Below are positions 26,576 to 35,884 of a stretch of DNA of 64,000 nt, in pieces. The DNA lies in contig NZ_JBHTJI010000042.1 in the NCBI RefSeq assembly GCF_042675665.1, positions 310,001-374,000 of the forward strand, in the 5' to 3' direction. The translations under genes were made by a program, and so were the position numbers. This DNA comes from Mariniflexile jejuense. GTDB taxonomy: Bacteria > Bacteroidota > Bacteroidia > Flavobacteriales > Flavobacteriaceae. The notes beneath the pieces were generated by a model. The model was not told the DNA's origin, searched no databases, and worked only from the letters and a program-made list of their open reading frames with translations. Position 1 is the first letter of the stretch. Each line of letters starts with the position of its first letter.

Positions 26576-27234
26576 ACAGGAAAATTAAAATATGTATTTG
26601 GAAAAGGCTCATTTTTAAGAGTAAAATGCCACCATTCTTTTGGGTAATTTTTAAAGCCATACTTAAGCATAACGGTTTGCAGAAGTTTTCTATTTGCTTT
26701 TTGTTCATTAGTAATATTTTGATAATCAACCCATGATGCTTCACCAAAAAAATCGTAATTACTTCCCATATCTATAGGCTTTCCAGTGTTGCTATCAATA
26801 ATAGTAACATCTACTGTACTACCTTTACTATGTCCAGAACGTGCAGCTATGTATTCTTCTACAAATAAATTCAATTTATCAACATCAGGATAAAAGGCTT
26901 TCTTATTTACGGTATCGGCTAAATTTTCTGCCCAACGCATAAAATGATTTACTGCTTTTTGTGGTCTATAACCATCATATACTAATAAACATAAATTTTG
27001 ACTAAGTAACTCTTCCTGAACTTGTTTTAAAGCTAAAGCCGTTTCTTTTGTTAAAATGAGCTTATTTGATTGGTAACCATCAATACGTTTGCCTATAAAA
27101 TTATTTTTTGTGTTGTAACGTAGTTCTACATCTAGATCTGGTATAATAGATTTTGCGTACATAAAACCTTTTGGCAATTGTGCAAAGGCATTTAAACCTA
27201 TAAATAAGAACAAAAATGTTATGTTAAACTTCAT
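26569..27234 (-). CDS. D-Ala-D-Ala dipeptidase (VanX-like)
   Basis: 221 residues from the ATG at 27234, with a signal peptide ending near LNAFAQ. The metallopeptidase signature SGHSKGSTVDV (HxxxxxxD zinc ligands) and EWWHF with the catalytic Glu and the third His are present. Non-VanX members process cell-wall dipeptides or serve in peptidoglycan recycling. No van regulatory or ligase genes are nearby, so glycopeptide resistance is not implied. The export signal places it in the periplasm. Confidence 0.92.
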   Translation of the reverse strand: MKFNITFLFLFIGLNAFAQLPKGFMYAKSIIPDLDVELRYNTKNNFIGKRIDGYQSNKLILTKETALALKQVQEELLSQNLCLLVYDGYRPQKAVNHFMRWAENLADTVNKKAFYPDVDKLNLFVEEYIAARSGHSKGSTVDVTIIDSNTGKPIDMGSNYDFFGEASWVDYQNITNEQKANRKLLQTVMLKYGFKNYPKEWWHFTLKNEPFPNTYFNFPVK

Positions 27235-27279
27235 AAGCAATTTTAATTATGCTAATTTAGAAAAATTAAAACGTAATTT

Positions 27280-27639
27280 ATGAACTATCCTTGGCATTTA
27301 TACGCAATGGCATTACTTTACGTAGTTGCAGGCTTTATGCATTTTATAAAACCTAAAATGTATTTACGCATTATGCCAAAATATTTACCAAACCACAAAT
27401 TTTTAGTTCTTTTAAGTGGCATTTCTGAAATTATTTTAGGATTAGGCATTTGCCTTCCATTAACAAAAAAACCAACTATTTACTTAATTATAGCTATGTT
27501 GCTAGTTTTTTTAACAGTACATATTTACATGTTAACCAACAAAAAGGCATCGGCTGGTTTGCCAAAATGGTTACTTGTTTTAAGAATTCCAATGCAATTT
27601 GCACTTATGTATTGGGCTTATTCCTATTTAAATTTGTAA
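27280..27639 (+). CDS. DoxX/MauE-like small membrane protein
   Basis: 119 residues with four hydrophobic helices (ALLYVVAGFMHFIKPKMYL, then LLSGISEIILGLGICLPL, IYLIIAMLLVFLTVHIYML and LVLRIPMQFALMYWAY). This is the layout of DoxX-like proteins of unclear redox or quinone-linked role. It is divergent from the dipeptidase gene with 45 bases between and is followed by a strong terminator. Confidence 0.75.
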   Translation: MNYPWHLYAMALLYVVAGFMHFIKPKMYLRIMPKYLPNHKFLVLLSGISEIILGLGICLPLTKKPTIYLIIAMLLVFLTVHIYMLTNKKASAGLPKWLLVLRIPMQFALMYWAYSYLNL

Positions 27640-27670
27640 ATTAATTTTTTACGAAAGTATATAAAACAAA

Positions 27671-27698
27671 AAAACCGAGTTCCCTCAAACTCGGTTTT
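27671..27698 (+). terminator. Terminator of the DoxX-like gene
   Basis: AAAACCGAGTT and AACTCGGTTTT form a perfect 11-bp stem with a 6-base loop, 31 bases after the stop codon. Confidence 0.88.
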
Positions 27699-28020
27699 CT
27701 CTAATTTGCTTTTTTATTACAATGTAGATTTAGGGTCTCTATTTCAACAACATAATGCAAATATTAATTAATTAATCCATTGAACTAAAAAGTATGTCAT
27801 TTAGTACACTTCAAAGATATAACTATAAATGAATTTAAACGCTGAAATACACTAATATTCGATGAAATGCATTTAATTTTAACACTAATCGGTAAAAAAT
27901 TGCATTTCGTCGATAAAAAAGGTATTTTTAGATACCTTCAAAATAATAAAAACTAATCTTATATAATGATTACAAGTTTCATTTTTATAGTAAATTTGTA
28001 ATACTAAACATGAACAATAA
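27699..28020. other. AT-rich upstream region with inverted repeats
   Basis: 322 bases without a gene before the SpoU methyltransferase. It contains TCGATGAAATGCA (27859-27871) and TGCATTTCGTCGA (27901-27913), an inverted repeat matching at 12 of 13 positions with a 29-base spacer. A small hairpin AAGGTAT-N6-ATACCTT lies at 27919-27938 with a T-run on the minus strand, and a -7-like TAAATTTG at 27991-27998. These may be regulatory. Confidence 0.5.
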
Positions 28021-28821
28021 TTGACTACAAAATTAATATCCAGCTTACAAAACCCATTTATTCGACAACTGGTTCAGTTAAAAGATAAGTCGCGCGAACG
28101 TAAAAAAACAGGCTTATTTTTAATTGAAGGCGTTCGAGAAATCTCTTTGGCAGTAAAAGGAAATTATGAACTGGAAACCATTTTGTTTTACCCTGAATTA
28201 TTTACGGAAGAACAACTAAACAGCTTAACTACCAAGCACCTTAACACCATCGAAATTACAAAAGAGATTTACGAAAAATTAGCGTATCGTGATACTACCG
28301 AAGGTATTTTGGCAGTTGCAAAAAGCAAACCACATACCATCAATAATTTAAAACTGAGCAAAGAAAATCCTTTAATTTTAGTTGCCGAAGCACCTGAAAA
28401 ACCAGGTAATATTGGTGCTATTTTACGAACTGCTGATGCAGCTAATGTTGATGCGGTAATAATTGCCAATCCTAAATCTGATTTATATAACCCAAATATT
28501 ATACGTTCAAGCGTTGGTTGTGTTTTTACAAATAGTATTGCTATGGGTACAACCGCAGAAATTATAACCTTTTTAAAAGCAAAAAACATCAATATTTATT
28601 GTGCGGCTTTACAAGCTTCGGTTAATTATCACATGCAAGATTTCACAAAACCAACAGCCATTATTGTTGGAACAGAAGCTACAGGTTTAAGTAACAATTG
28701 GTTAGAAAATGCAACGCAAAACATTGTTATTCCTATGCAAGGTGATATTGATTCTATGAATGTATCTGTTGCTGCAGGAATTCTTATTTTTGAAGCTAAA
28801 AGACAGCGTAATTTTTTATAA
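28021..28821 (+). CDS. SpoU/TrmH-family RNA 2'-O-methyltransferase
   Basis: 266 residues with a TTG start; an ATG 11 bases upstream is out of frame and stops at once. The N-terminal substrate-binding domain begins ISSLQNPFIRQLVQLKDKSRERKKTGLFLIEG. The SPOUT knot carries LVAEAPEKPGNIGAILRTADAA, NPNIIRSSVG and IPMQGDIDSMNVSVAAGI. Relatives 2'-O-methylate 23S rRNA or tRNA using SAM. The exact target is not readable. Confidence 0.9.
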   Translation: MTTKLISSLQNPFIRQLVQLKDKSRERKKTGLFLIEGVREISLAVKGNYELETILFYPELFTEEQLNSLTTKHLNTIEITKEIYEKLAYRDTTEGILAVAKSKPHTINNLKLSKENPLILVAEAPEKPGNIGAILRTADAANVDAVIIANPKSDLYNPNIIRSSVGCVFTNSIAMGTTAEIITFLKAKNINIYCAALQASVNYHMQDFTKPTAIIVGTEATGLSNNWLENATQNIVIPMQGDIDSMNVSVAAGILIFEAKRQRNFL

Positions 28822-28897
28822 AAATTTCTCAATAAAAACAACAAAATCCAATCAGATACTTTGGAATTTGAAATTTAAAAAATTGTAATTTATTTAT

Positions 28898-30130
28898 ATG
28901 ACATCAACAACATTATTCTACATCATCATTACTATCATCATTCTCAATTTCATTATTGATAAAGTTTTAGATGCATTAAACGCCAACCATTTTAATGATA
29001 AACTTCCTGAAGAATTGCAAGATGTTTATGATGAAGCTGAATACAAAAAATCGCAAAACTACAAAGCAACAAACTATAAATTTGGCATTTTAACGTCTAC
29101 ATTTTCTATCATATTAACTATAGGCTTTTTATTGTTTGATGGCTTTGAGTTTGTTGATAATATTGCTAGAAATTACAGTGAAAACCCAATTGTAATTGCT
29201 TTAATTTTCTTCGGAATTATAATGATAGGTAGTGATATTTTAACAACGCCGTTTTCTTATTACAGTACATTTGTTATTGAAGAAAAATTTGGTTTCAACA
29301 AAACAACACTTAAAACGTTCATATTTGACAAAATAAAAAGTTGGTTGATGATGGCACTTGTTGGTGGTGGTATTTTAGCCTTAATTATATGGTTTTACCA
29401 ATCTACTGGAAGTAACTTTTGGCTATATACTTGGGGCTTAGTTGCAGTTTTTACCCTGTTTATGAACATGTTTTACTCAAAACTAATAGTACCTTTATTT
29501 AACAAACAAACACCTTTAGAAGCTGGAAATTTAAGAGACAACATTTCTGAATATGCTAGCACTGTTGGTTTTAAATTGGATAAAATTTTTGTAATTGATG
29601 GCTCCAAACGAAGCACAAAAGCAAACGCTTATTTTTCTGGTTTTGGAAGTGAAAAACGCGTAACACTTTATGATACACTAATTAATGATTTAGAAACTGA
29701 TGAAATTGTTGCTGTTTTAGCACATGAAGTTGGACATTACAAAAAGAAACATATTATTTTTAATTTGATTGCTTCAATTGTATTAACAGGGTTTACACTT
29801 TTTATACTTTCTTTATTTATTTCAAATCCGTTACTATCAAATGCTTTAGGTGTTGAAATTGCTAGTTTTCATATTGGATTAATTGCTTTTGGATTGTTGT
29901 ATGCTCCTATTTCAGAAATTACGGGCTTAATTATGAATGTGTTTTCAAGAAAATTTGAATACCAAGCAGATGATTATGCAAAAAACACGTTTAAAGCAGA
30001 ACCTTTAATTGCATCACTTAAAAAACTTTCAAAAAATAGCTTGAGTAATTTAACGCCACATCCTGCATACGTTTTTATGCATTATTCACACCCAACATTA
30101 TTACAGCGTATTAAAAATTTAAGGAAATAA
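28898..30130 (+). CDS. M48 family metalloprotease (Ste24/HtpX-like CAAX protease)
   Basis: 410 residues, multipass inner-membrane enzyme. The zinc motif HEVGH is in VLAHEVGHYKKKH, and a distal Glu is in FEYQADDYAK. The length and N-terminal extension fit the Ste24 CAAX prenyl protease 1 group. In bacteria such enzymes degrade misfolded membrane proteins or cleave small lipoprotein-like substrates. It is followed by its own terminator. Confidence 0.92.
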   Translation: MTSTTLFYIIITIIILNFIIDKVLDALNANHFNDKLPEELQDVYDEAEYKKSQNYKATNYKFGILTSTFSIILTIGFLLFDGFEFVDNIARNYSENPIVIALIFFGIIMIGSDILTTPFSYYSTFVIEEKFGFNKTTLKTFIFDKIKSWLMMALVGGGILALIIWFYQSTGSNFWLYTWGLVAVFTLFMNMFYSKLIVPLFNKQTPLEAGNLRDNISEYASTVGFKLDKIFVIDGSKRSTKANAYFSGFGSEKRVTLYDTLINDLETDEIVAVLAHEVGHYKKKHIIFNLIASIVLTGFTLFILSLFISNPLLSNALGVEIASFHIGLIAFGLLYAPISEITGLIMNVFSRKFEYQADDYAKNTFKAEPLIASLKKLSKNSLSNLTPHPAYVFMHYSHPTLLQRIKNLRK

Positions 30131-30151
30131 TTGTTTTCAATAAAAACCAAC

Positions 30152-30190
30152 AAAAAAAAACACTCATATTTCTATGGGTGTTTTTTTTAA
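30152..30190 (+). terminator. Terminator of the M48 protease gene
   Basis: AACACTCATA (30159-30168) pairs, with one G-T pair, with TATGGGTGTT (30173-30182), followed by a T8 run. Confidence 0.78.
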
Positions 30191-30367
30191 ATTGATTATA
30201 GATATAGCAGAACCCATAATCATGTTGATAATTAGCAATTTACATAAAATAAAACTTACAAAAAGTAGTTTTACAATAATTATGCTAAGATAATACTTAT
30301 AAAAAAATTAAAATTATAAAAACAACTATTGTATTGATATATGTCAATATTTGTTTTTATTTCAAAT

Positions 30368-30949
30368 TTACAATTCCAATCTAGATAAGGTTTCTGGGCG
30401 TATACTAAGTAATGAAGCTAAATATTTTTTTGGTAAGCGTTTTACAATTTCTGGATTTGAAATTTTAATAAAATGATCATATCTATCTTTTGCTTTTGGT
30501 ATTCTTGCCATAAATGCTCGGTATTCTGCATGCAAATAATACTGTTCCATTAAAATTCTGTTTAATGTATTCATATCTTTAAAATTTTGCAAAGCAAAAT
30601 GCATATCTTCATAACTTATACTTTCAGTGTATGTATCTTCTAAACATTGTATATTTTCTATAGATGTTTCTCTCTTAAAATAGCCAGTTATTGAGGTTAC
30701 CATTTCATTATCTACACTTACCCATGTGGTTATTTCTTTGTTCTTATAATCAAAATAACCTCGCACCAACCCCTTTCTAACTAAATGGATTCTGTTACAA
30801 ATTTCCCCACTTTTTACAATAAAATCTCCTTTTTTAAAATGACTAGATACTAGAACATTTGACAAAAATTTGTTTAATGACTTTGATAATGGATAAATAG
30901 AATTTAGCAGTACGATACTAAACAGATTATTGTACTTTGTTGTATTCAT
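30368..30949 (-). CDS. Crp/Fnr-family transcription regulator
   Basis: 193 residues. The cyclic-nucleotide-binding beta-roll covers about 25-115 (FKKGDFIVKSGEICNRIHLVRKG). The C-terminal helix-turn-helix (KRLPKKYLASLLSIRPETLSRLE) is near 170-193. There are no clustered Cys residues for an Fe-S cluster, and the phosphate-binding Arg of cAMP sites is not evident, so the ligand is unknown. It is a short Bacteroidota-type family member. It is transcribed alone. Confidence 0.9.
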   Translation of the reverse strand: MNTTKYNNLFSIVLLNSIYPLSKSLNKFLSNVLVSSHFKKGDFIVKSGEICNRIHLVRKGLVRGYFDYKNKEITTWVSVDNEMVTSITGYFKRETSIENIQCLEDTYTESISYEDMHFALQNFKDMNTLNRILMEQYYLHAEYRAFMARIPKAKDRYDHFIKISNPEIVKRLPKKYLASLLSIRPETLSRLEL

Positions 30950-30984
30950 AATTAATATTAAAGTTTCTAAGCACTCTATTGTTA

Positions 30985-31016
30985 TAAAAAAAACCTCATG
31001 ATTGTAACACGAGGTT
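30985..31016 (-). terminator. Terminator downstream of a small minus-strand gene
   Basis: Read on the minus strand, AACCTCGTG pairs with CATGAGGTT around a TTACAAT loop, then a run of eight T. It lies 28 bases after the stop codon of the small reading frame at 31044-31184 and supports transcription through it. Confidence 0.8.
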
Positions 31017-31043
31017 CATATATATTGTTTTAAGGATTAGTAT

Positions 31044-31184
31044 TTAATCTATATTTACATTACTATTAAAATTAACAATAGAACTTTCTATTTCATAATA
31101 ACGTTCAGATTTTATTATGTTTATTAACCATTCTAAATGATTTTTTGACTGTCTTTTAAAATTGTAATTTAATGCTGTTTTCAT
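31044..31184 (-). CDS. Small protein of 46 residues, unknown function
   Basis: ATG at 31184 to TAA at 31044. The product starts MKTALNYNFKRQSKNHLEWL and continues with INIIKSERYYEIESSIVNF; it is basic at the N-terminus and amphipathic, without a signal peptide or membrane span. A proper intrinsic terminator lies just downstream on the same strand, and the frame sits alone in a 450-base gap between the crp-type gene and icmF. I know no named family. A non-coding RNA covering the same span is the alternative. Confidence 0.5.
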   Translation of the reverse strand: MKTALNYNFKRQSKNHLEWLINIIKSERYYEIESSIVNFNSNVNID

Positions 31185-31332
31185 AGGTACATGATTTAAT
31201 TATTTGGGTAAAAGGTGTTTAATTATTAACTTAAACATTGTAAAATTACTTATGAAAATACGCACCTAAAAATTTCATAAAGAATATTAGTTCAAGGGTT
31301 TACATATAACTATAAGTTGCTTAAGAATGCAA

Positions 31333-31381
31333 AAAAAAGCGATGAAATAACTTAATAGAATTGTTATTTCATCGCTTTTTT
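31333..31381. terminator. Terminator of icmF (also usable on the plus strand)
   Basis: AAAGCGATGAAATAAC and GTTATTTCATCGCTTTTTT form a perfect 15-bp-plus stem with a loop of 11 bases. It lies 22 bases after the mutase stop codon and has A/T runs on both sides. Confidence 0.9.
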
Positions 31382-31402
31382 GATGTTATAAAAAATAAGA
31401 AA

Positions 31403-34400
31403 CTACATATTTCTTCTATATTGTCCTCCTACTTCAAACAATGCATTGGTAATTTGCCCTAGTGAACACACTTTGCAAACTTCCATTAAAGCTTCAAAAA
31501 TATTTTCATTTTGTATGGCTTTCTGTTGAAGGTTTTTTAAAATTTCAAATGTGTCGTTTGCTTTATGAAGATTTTTTAATGTTTTTATTTGAAGTTGTTT
31601 CTCTTCTTCGGTAGCACGAATTACTTCTGCAGGTAACACTGTTGGCGAACCTTTACTACTTAAAAATGTGTTTACACCTATTATTGGGAAATCGCCATTA
31701 TGCTTCAAAGTTTCATAATACAAACTTTCTTCCTGTATCTTACTACGTTGGTACATAGTTTCCATAGCGCCTAAAACACCACCACGTTCGGTAATTCTAT
31801 CAAATTCTAAAAGCACTGCTTCTTCTACCAAATCGGTTAATTCTTCAATAATAAACGATCCTTGAATTGGGTTTTCATTTTTTGCTAACCCTAATTCTTT
31901 ATTAATAATAAGCTGAATAGCCATAGCACGACGTACAGATTCTTCAGTTGGGGTTGTAATGGCTTCATCATAAGCATTAGTGTGAAGCGAATTACAATTA
32001 TCATAAATAGCGTATAAGGCTTGCAGTGTTGTGCGAATATCATTAAAATCAATTTCTTGCGCATGTAAACTTCTACCTGATGTTTGAATGTGGTATTTAA
32101 GCATTTGCGCACGTTCATTTGCATGGTATTTATGCTTCATTGCTTTTGCCCAAATTTTTCTGGCTACACGACCAATTACTGCATATTCTGGGTCGATGCC
32201 GTTTGAAAAAAAGAAGGACAAATTAGGTCCGAATTTATTAATATCCATACCACGACTTAAATAATATTCCACGTAAGTGAAACCGTTAGATAAGGTCAAT
32301 GCTAATTGCGTGATTGGATTTGCACCTGCTTCGGCAATATGATACCCAGAAATAGAAACAGAATAAAAATTTCGAACGTTATTAGTAATGAAATACTCTT
32401 GAATATCGCCCATTAAGCGCAAAGCAAATTCCGTTGAAAAAATACAGGTATTTTGTGCTTGATCTTCTTTTAAAATATCGGCTTGTACCGTACCACGAAC
32501 TTGGGCTACGGTTTTAGCTTTAATAGTATTGTAAACGTCTTTTGGTAAAACCTCATCACCTGTAACACCAAGTAACATTAAGCCTAAACCGTTATTTCCT
32601 TCTGGTAATTGCCCATTGTATTTCGGGCGTTCCTTATCTTTATATAATGCTGAAATTTTAGCTTCAACATCATTTTCTAAGCCATGTTCTTTAATGTAAA
32701 TTTCGCATTGTTGGTCTATGGCGGCATTCATAAAAAACCCTAAAAGCATAGGTGCTGGACCATTAATGGTCATACTTACCGAAGTCATTTCATTTGCCAA
32801 ATTAAACCCTGAATAAAGCTTTTTAGCATCATCTAAACAACAAATACTTACCCCTGCATTTCCTATTTTACCATAAATATCTGGTCGTAAATCTGGATCG
32901 TTTCCATACAAAGTAACACTATCAAACGCCGTTGATAATCGTTTAGCTGGCAAACCCATACTTACATAATGAAAACGACGGTTGGTACGCTCTGGCGCAC
33001 CTTCACCTGCAAACATGCGTGCAGGATCTTCACCTGTTCTTTTAAAAGGATACAAACCTGAAGCAAATGGAAATTCTCCAGGAACGTTTTCTTGTAAAAC
33101 CCAATTTAAAATATCGCCCCAAGCTTGGTATTTTGGCAATGCTACTTTTGGTATTTGCAAATGTGACAACGATTCTGTGTGTGTTTCAATTTTTAGTTCT
33201 TTATCTCGAACTTTAAAACTGTAAATTGGATTTTTGTATTTGTTTACTTTTTCTTCCCAACCTAAAATAGTATCCCAATGGTTTGGATCTAAATTACGTT
33301 TAACACGATCAAATTCTTTAAACAATAATGATAGAAGCTGTTGATTTTCTTTATCGGCTAGTTTTAGAATTTCTTCTTGATTTAAGCCTAAGTTATTAAG
33401 AAAAGATTGCTTTGTTTCACTCGCAATGACGTTTAAAACAGACTCAATAGTTTTATAAATACCGTAAAGTTTTTGAGCAAACTCAACTTGCTTTTTTGCA
33501 TTGGAATCATAATTGCGGTTATTTTCGGCAATTTCAGACAAATAACGTGTTCTTGATGGTGGAATTACAAAAATTTTCTCACTCATTTCATTTGAAATAG
33601 TGAAGGTAGATTTTAAGTTAGAACCCGCTTTTTCAACCAAAGTATCCATCACAGCTTTGTAAAGCGAGTTCATACCTGGATCATTAAATTGTGAAGCTAT
33701 GGTGCCAAAAACAGGCAGTTTATCTTGTGGTGTATCCCACAAATTATTGTTGCGCATATACTGTTTTTTCACATCACGCAGGGCATCTAAAGCACCTCGC
33801 TTATCAAATTTATTAATGGCTACTAAATCGGCAAAATCGAGCATGTCAATTTTTTCTAATTGTGTAGCTGCACCAAACTCGGGCGTCATTACATATAATG
33901 ACACATCACTATGTTCTATAATTTCGGTATCACTTTGCCCAATACCAGATGTTTCTAAAATAATTAAATCGTATTCGGAAGCCTTTAACACTTCAATAGC
34001 TTCATTTACGTGTTTAGATAAGGCTAAATTAGATTGTCGGGTTGCCAAACTACGCATATAAACACGCGGATTATTAATGGCATTCATACGAATTCTGTCA
34101 CCTAGCAATGCGCCACCAGTTTTTCGTTTTGATGGATCGACGGAAATAATTCCGACTGTTTTTTCTGGAAAATCAATTAAAAAACGACGCACCAACTCAT
34201 CAACCAAACTCGATTTTCCGGCACCACCTGTTCCTGTAATTCCTAAAACAATTGTTTTGGACTTTTCATTCTTTGCGTGAATGGCTTCTAATGTATTTTT
34301 AGCTATTTCAGGAAAATTTTCAGCAGAGGAAATAACGCGGGCAATATCCTTTGTATTCTTATTTTTAAGCGAATTAACATCAATAGTTAGTTTATTTCCA

Positions 34401-34840
34401 ATGGCAAAATCCGATTGTTCAACCAAATCATTAATCATGCCTTGCAAACCCATGTCTCGTCCATCATCAGGCGAATAAATTCGAGTTATTCCATAAGCCA
34501 TTAATTCTTTTATTTCTGATGGTAAAATAACGCCACCGCCGCCGCCAAATATTTTAATATGATTTACACCACGTTCCTTCAACAAATCGTACATATATTT
34601 AAAATACTCATTATGACCACCTTGATAAGAGGTTAAACAGATAGCGTTCACATCTTCTTGAATGGCAGTATTTACAACCTCTTCAACACTTCTATCATGA
34701 CCTAAATGAATTACCTCAACGCCAGTAGCTTGAATAATTCGTCGCATAATGTTTATAGACGCATCGTGTCCATCAAAAAGGGATGCTGCCGTTACTATAC
34801 GTACATTGTGTTTAGGCTTATAGGGTGTAATCTGCATCAT
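31403..34840 (-). CDS. icmF: IcmF-type fused B12-dependent acyl-CoA mutase
   Basis: 1145 residues with the three-part IcmF layout. The N-terminal B12-binding domain carries SLFDGHDASINIM (Asp23, His25, Ser28 in a DxHxxS version of DxHxxG). A MeaB-like G-protein chaperone domain (about 195-410) carries GITGTGGAGKSSLVDEL and SVDPSKRKTGGALLGD. The C-terminal mutase barrel (about 555-1100) carries GLPAKRLSTAFDSVTLYGND and NEMTSVSMTINGPAPM. It interconverts isobutyryl- and n-butyryl-CoA or related acyl-CoAs. Residues about 470-479 (VIASETKQSF) are encoded by an intergenic-type repeat inserted in frame in the linker. Confidence 0.93.
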   Translation of the reverse strand: MMQITPYKPKHNVRIVTAASLFDGHDASINIMRRIIQATGVEVIHLGHDRSVEEVVNTAIQEDVNAICLTSYQGGHNEYFKYMYDLLKERGVNHIKIFGGGGGVILPSEIKELMAYGITRIYSPDDGRDMGLQGMINDLVEQSDFAIGNKLTIDVNSLKNKNTKDIARVISSAENFPEIAKNTLEAIHAKNEKSKTIVLGITGTGGAGKSSLVDELVRRFLIDFPEKTVGIISVDPSKRKTGGALLGDRIRMNAINNPRVYMRSLATRQSNLALSKHVNEAIEVLKASEYDLIILETSGIGQSDTEIIEHSDVSLYVMTPEFGAATQLEKIDMLDFADLVAINKFDKRGALDALRDVKKQYMRNNNLWDTPQDKLPVFGTIASQFNDPGMNSLYKAVMDTLVEKAGSNLKSTFTISNEMSEKIFVIPPSRTRYLSEIAENNRNYDSNAKKQVEFAQKLYGIYKTIESVLNVIASETKQSFLNNLGLNQEEILKLADKENQQLLSLLFKEFDRVKRNLDPNHWDTILGWEEKVNKYKNPIYSFKVRDKELKIETHTESLSHLQIPKVALPKYQAWGDILNWVLQENVPGEFPFASGLYPFKRTGEDPARMFAGEGAPERTNRRFHYVSMGLPAKRLSTAFDSVTLYGNDPDLRPDIYGKIGNAGVSICCLDDAKKLYSGFNLANEMTSVSMTINGPAPMLLGFFMNAAIDQQCEIYIKEHGLENDVEAKISALYKDKERPKYNGQLPEGNNGLGLMLLGVTGDEVLPKDVYNTIKAKTVAQVRGTVQADILKEDQAQNTCIFSTEFALRLMGDIQEYFITNNVRNFYSVSISGYHIAEAGANPITQLALTLSNGFTYVEYYLSRGMDINKFGPNLSFFFSNGIDPEYAVIGRVARKIWAKAMKHKYHANERAQMLKYHIQTSGRSLHAQEIDFNDIRTTLQALYAIYDNCNSLHTNAYDEAITTPTEESVRRAMAIQLIINKELGLAKNENPIQGSFIIEELTDLVEEAVLLEFDRITERGGVLGAMETMYQRSKIQEESLYYETLKHNGDFPIIGVNTFLSSKGSPTVLPAEVIRATEEEKQLQIKTLKNLHKANDTFEILKNLQQKAIQNENIFEALMEVCKVCSLGQITNALFEVGGQYRRNM
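33405..33431. repeat. Short dispersed repeat inserted in the icmF linker
   Basis: A 27-bp unit beginning GATTGCTTTGTTTCACTC and ending GCAATGACG; its reverse complement starts CGTCATTGCGAG, a start shared by widespread bacterial repeats as I remember them. It is read in frame on the minus strand as VIASETKQS at about residue 470-479 of the mutase. It falls between the G-domain and the catalytic barrel, where extra residues are tolerated. Confidence 0.7.
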
Positions 34841-34867
34841 TCTAAAATAAAATTATTATATACGGTT

Positions 34868-34896
34868 CAAATTTACGAAATATTCAAAAAAACAAA
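34868..34896 (-). promoter_or_regulatory. Promoter of icmF
   Basis: Read on the minus strand: TTTG (34893-34896), 17 bases, TAAATTTG (34868-34875). It matches TTG/TAnnTTTG with a slightly short spacer and lies 28 bases before the icmF start codon. Confidence 0.55.
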
Positions 34897-34986
34897 GCAT
34901 TTACAAACGATTATCTAAAATTATAATCTCATCAACATGGTATCTAATTTTTAAGTTAATTTTGAACATCAATTATTTCAATTCGC

Positions 34987-35841
34987 ATGCAAAAGATTAC
35001 CATATTAATACATTGTAAAGACCGACCAAATATTATAGCTACTGTTACCAATTTTGTTGCTGAAAAACAGGGTAATATTGTTTATATAGACCAACATGTT
35101 GATAGGGAACAAAACATCTTTTTTATGCGTTTGGAAAGTGAATTTGTTCATGAAACGTTTTCTGCTGATGCTTTTAGAGATGCTTTTAAAAATACGTTAG
35201 CAGATAATTTTGATATGAAATGGCGTATATATTCATCGGCTAGAAAACCGAAAATGGCGTTGTTTATTTCTAAATACGACCATTGTTTGTATGATTTATT
35301 AGGACGTTATAATTCTGGAGAACTTAATTTAGAAATTCCTTTCATAATAAGTAATCATCTAGACTTAAAGCCAATTGCTGATAGTTTTAAAATTCCGTTT
35401 TTTCACATACCTGTTACTAAAGATACCAAAGAATTGGCTGAACAACAACAATTGGAATTACTAGAAAGCCACAACATCGATTTTATTGTGCTAGCACGAT
35501 ATATGCAAATTATTTCACCAAAATTAATTAGCAAATACCCAAATAAAATAATCAATATTCACCACTCGTTTTTACCTGCATTTGTTGGTGCAAAACCATA
35601 TCATTCTGCTTTTAAACGTGGTGTAAAAATTATAGGTGCTACAAGCCATTATGTGACCGAAGAGTTAGATGCGGGTCCAATTATAGACCAAGGTGTAGCA
35701 CGCGTTTCGCACACACATTCTATTGAAGATTTAATTGCTAAAGGTCGCGATTTAGAAAAAATAGTTTTAGCAAATGCCGTTAAGTTACACACCAACCGAA
35801 AAGTGATGGTTTACAATAATAAAACCGTTATTTTTTCTTAA
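34987..35841 (+). CDS. purU: Formyltetrahydrofolate deformylase
   Basis: 284 residues. An N-terminal ACT domain (about 1-80, ITILIHCKDRPNIIATVTNF) is fused to a formyl-transferase-type catalytic domain with KIINIHHSFLPAFVGAKPYHSAFKRG, GATSHYVTEELDAGPII and the catalytic Asn, His and Asp set. It hydrolyses 10-formyl-THF to THF and formate, balancing one-carbon units for purine synthesis. A -7-like TAATTTTG is at 34957-34964. It is divergent from icmF. Confidence 0.95.
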   Translation: MQKITILIHCKDRPNIIATVTNFVAEKQGNIVYIDQHVDREQNIFFMRLESEFVHETFSADAFRDAFKNTLADNFDMKWRIYSSARKPKMALFISKYDHCLYDLLGRYNSGELNLEIPFIISNHLDLKPIADSFKIPFFHIPVTKDTKELAEQQQLELLESHNIDFIVLARYMQIISPKLISKYPNKIINIHHSFLPAFVGAKPYHSAFKRGVKIIGATSHYVTEELDAGPIIDQGVARVSHTHSIEDLIAKGRDLEKIVLANAVKLHTNRKVMVYNNKTVIFS

Positions 35842-35884
35842 TTGATTATATTTACAACACTTAAATCCCCAAAATCAAAATACA

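Noticed and set aside
26569..27234. VanX-like gene as glycopeptide resistance
   Set aside because: No vanH, vanA, vanR or vanS nearby, and an export signal is present; envelope dipeptide turnover is more likely.
30334..30347. FNR-like box TTGATATATGTCAA near the Crp/Fnr gene
   Set aside because: It matches TTGAT-N4-ATCAA at 9 of 10 positions, but it lies between two convergent gene ends where no promoter is expected, in AT-rich DNA.
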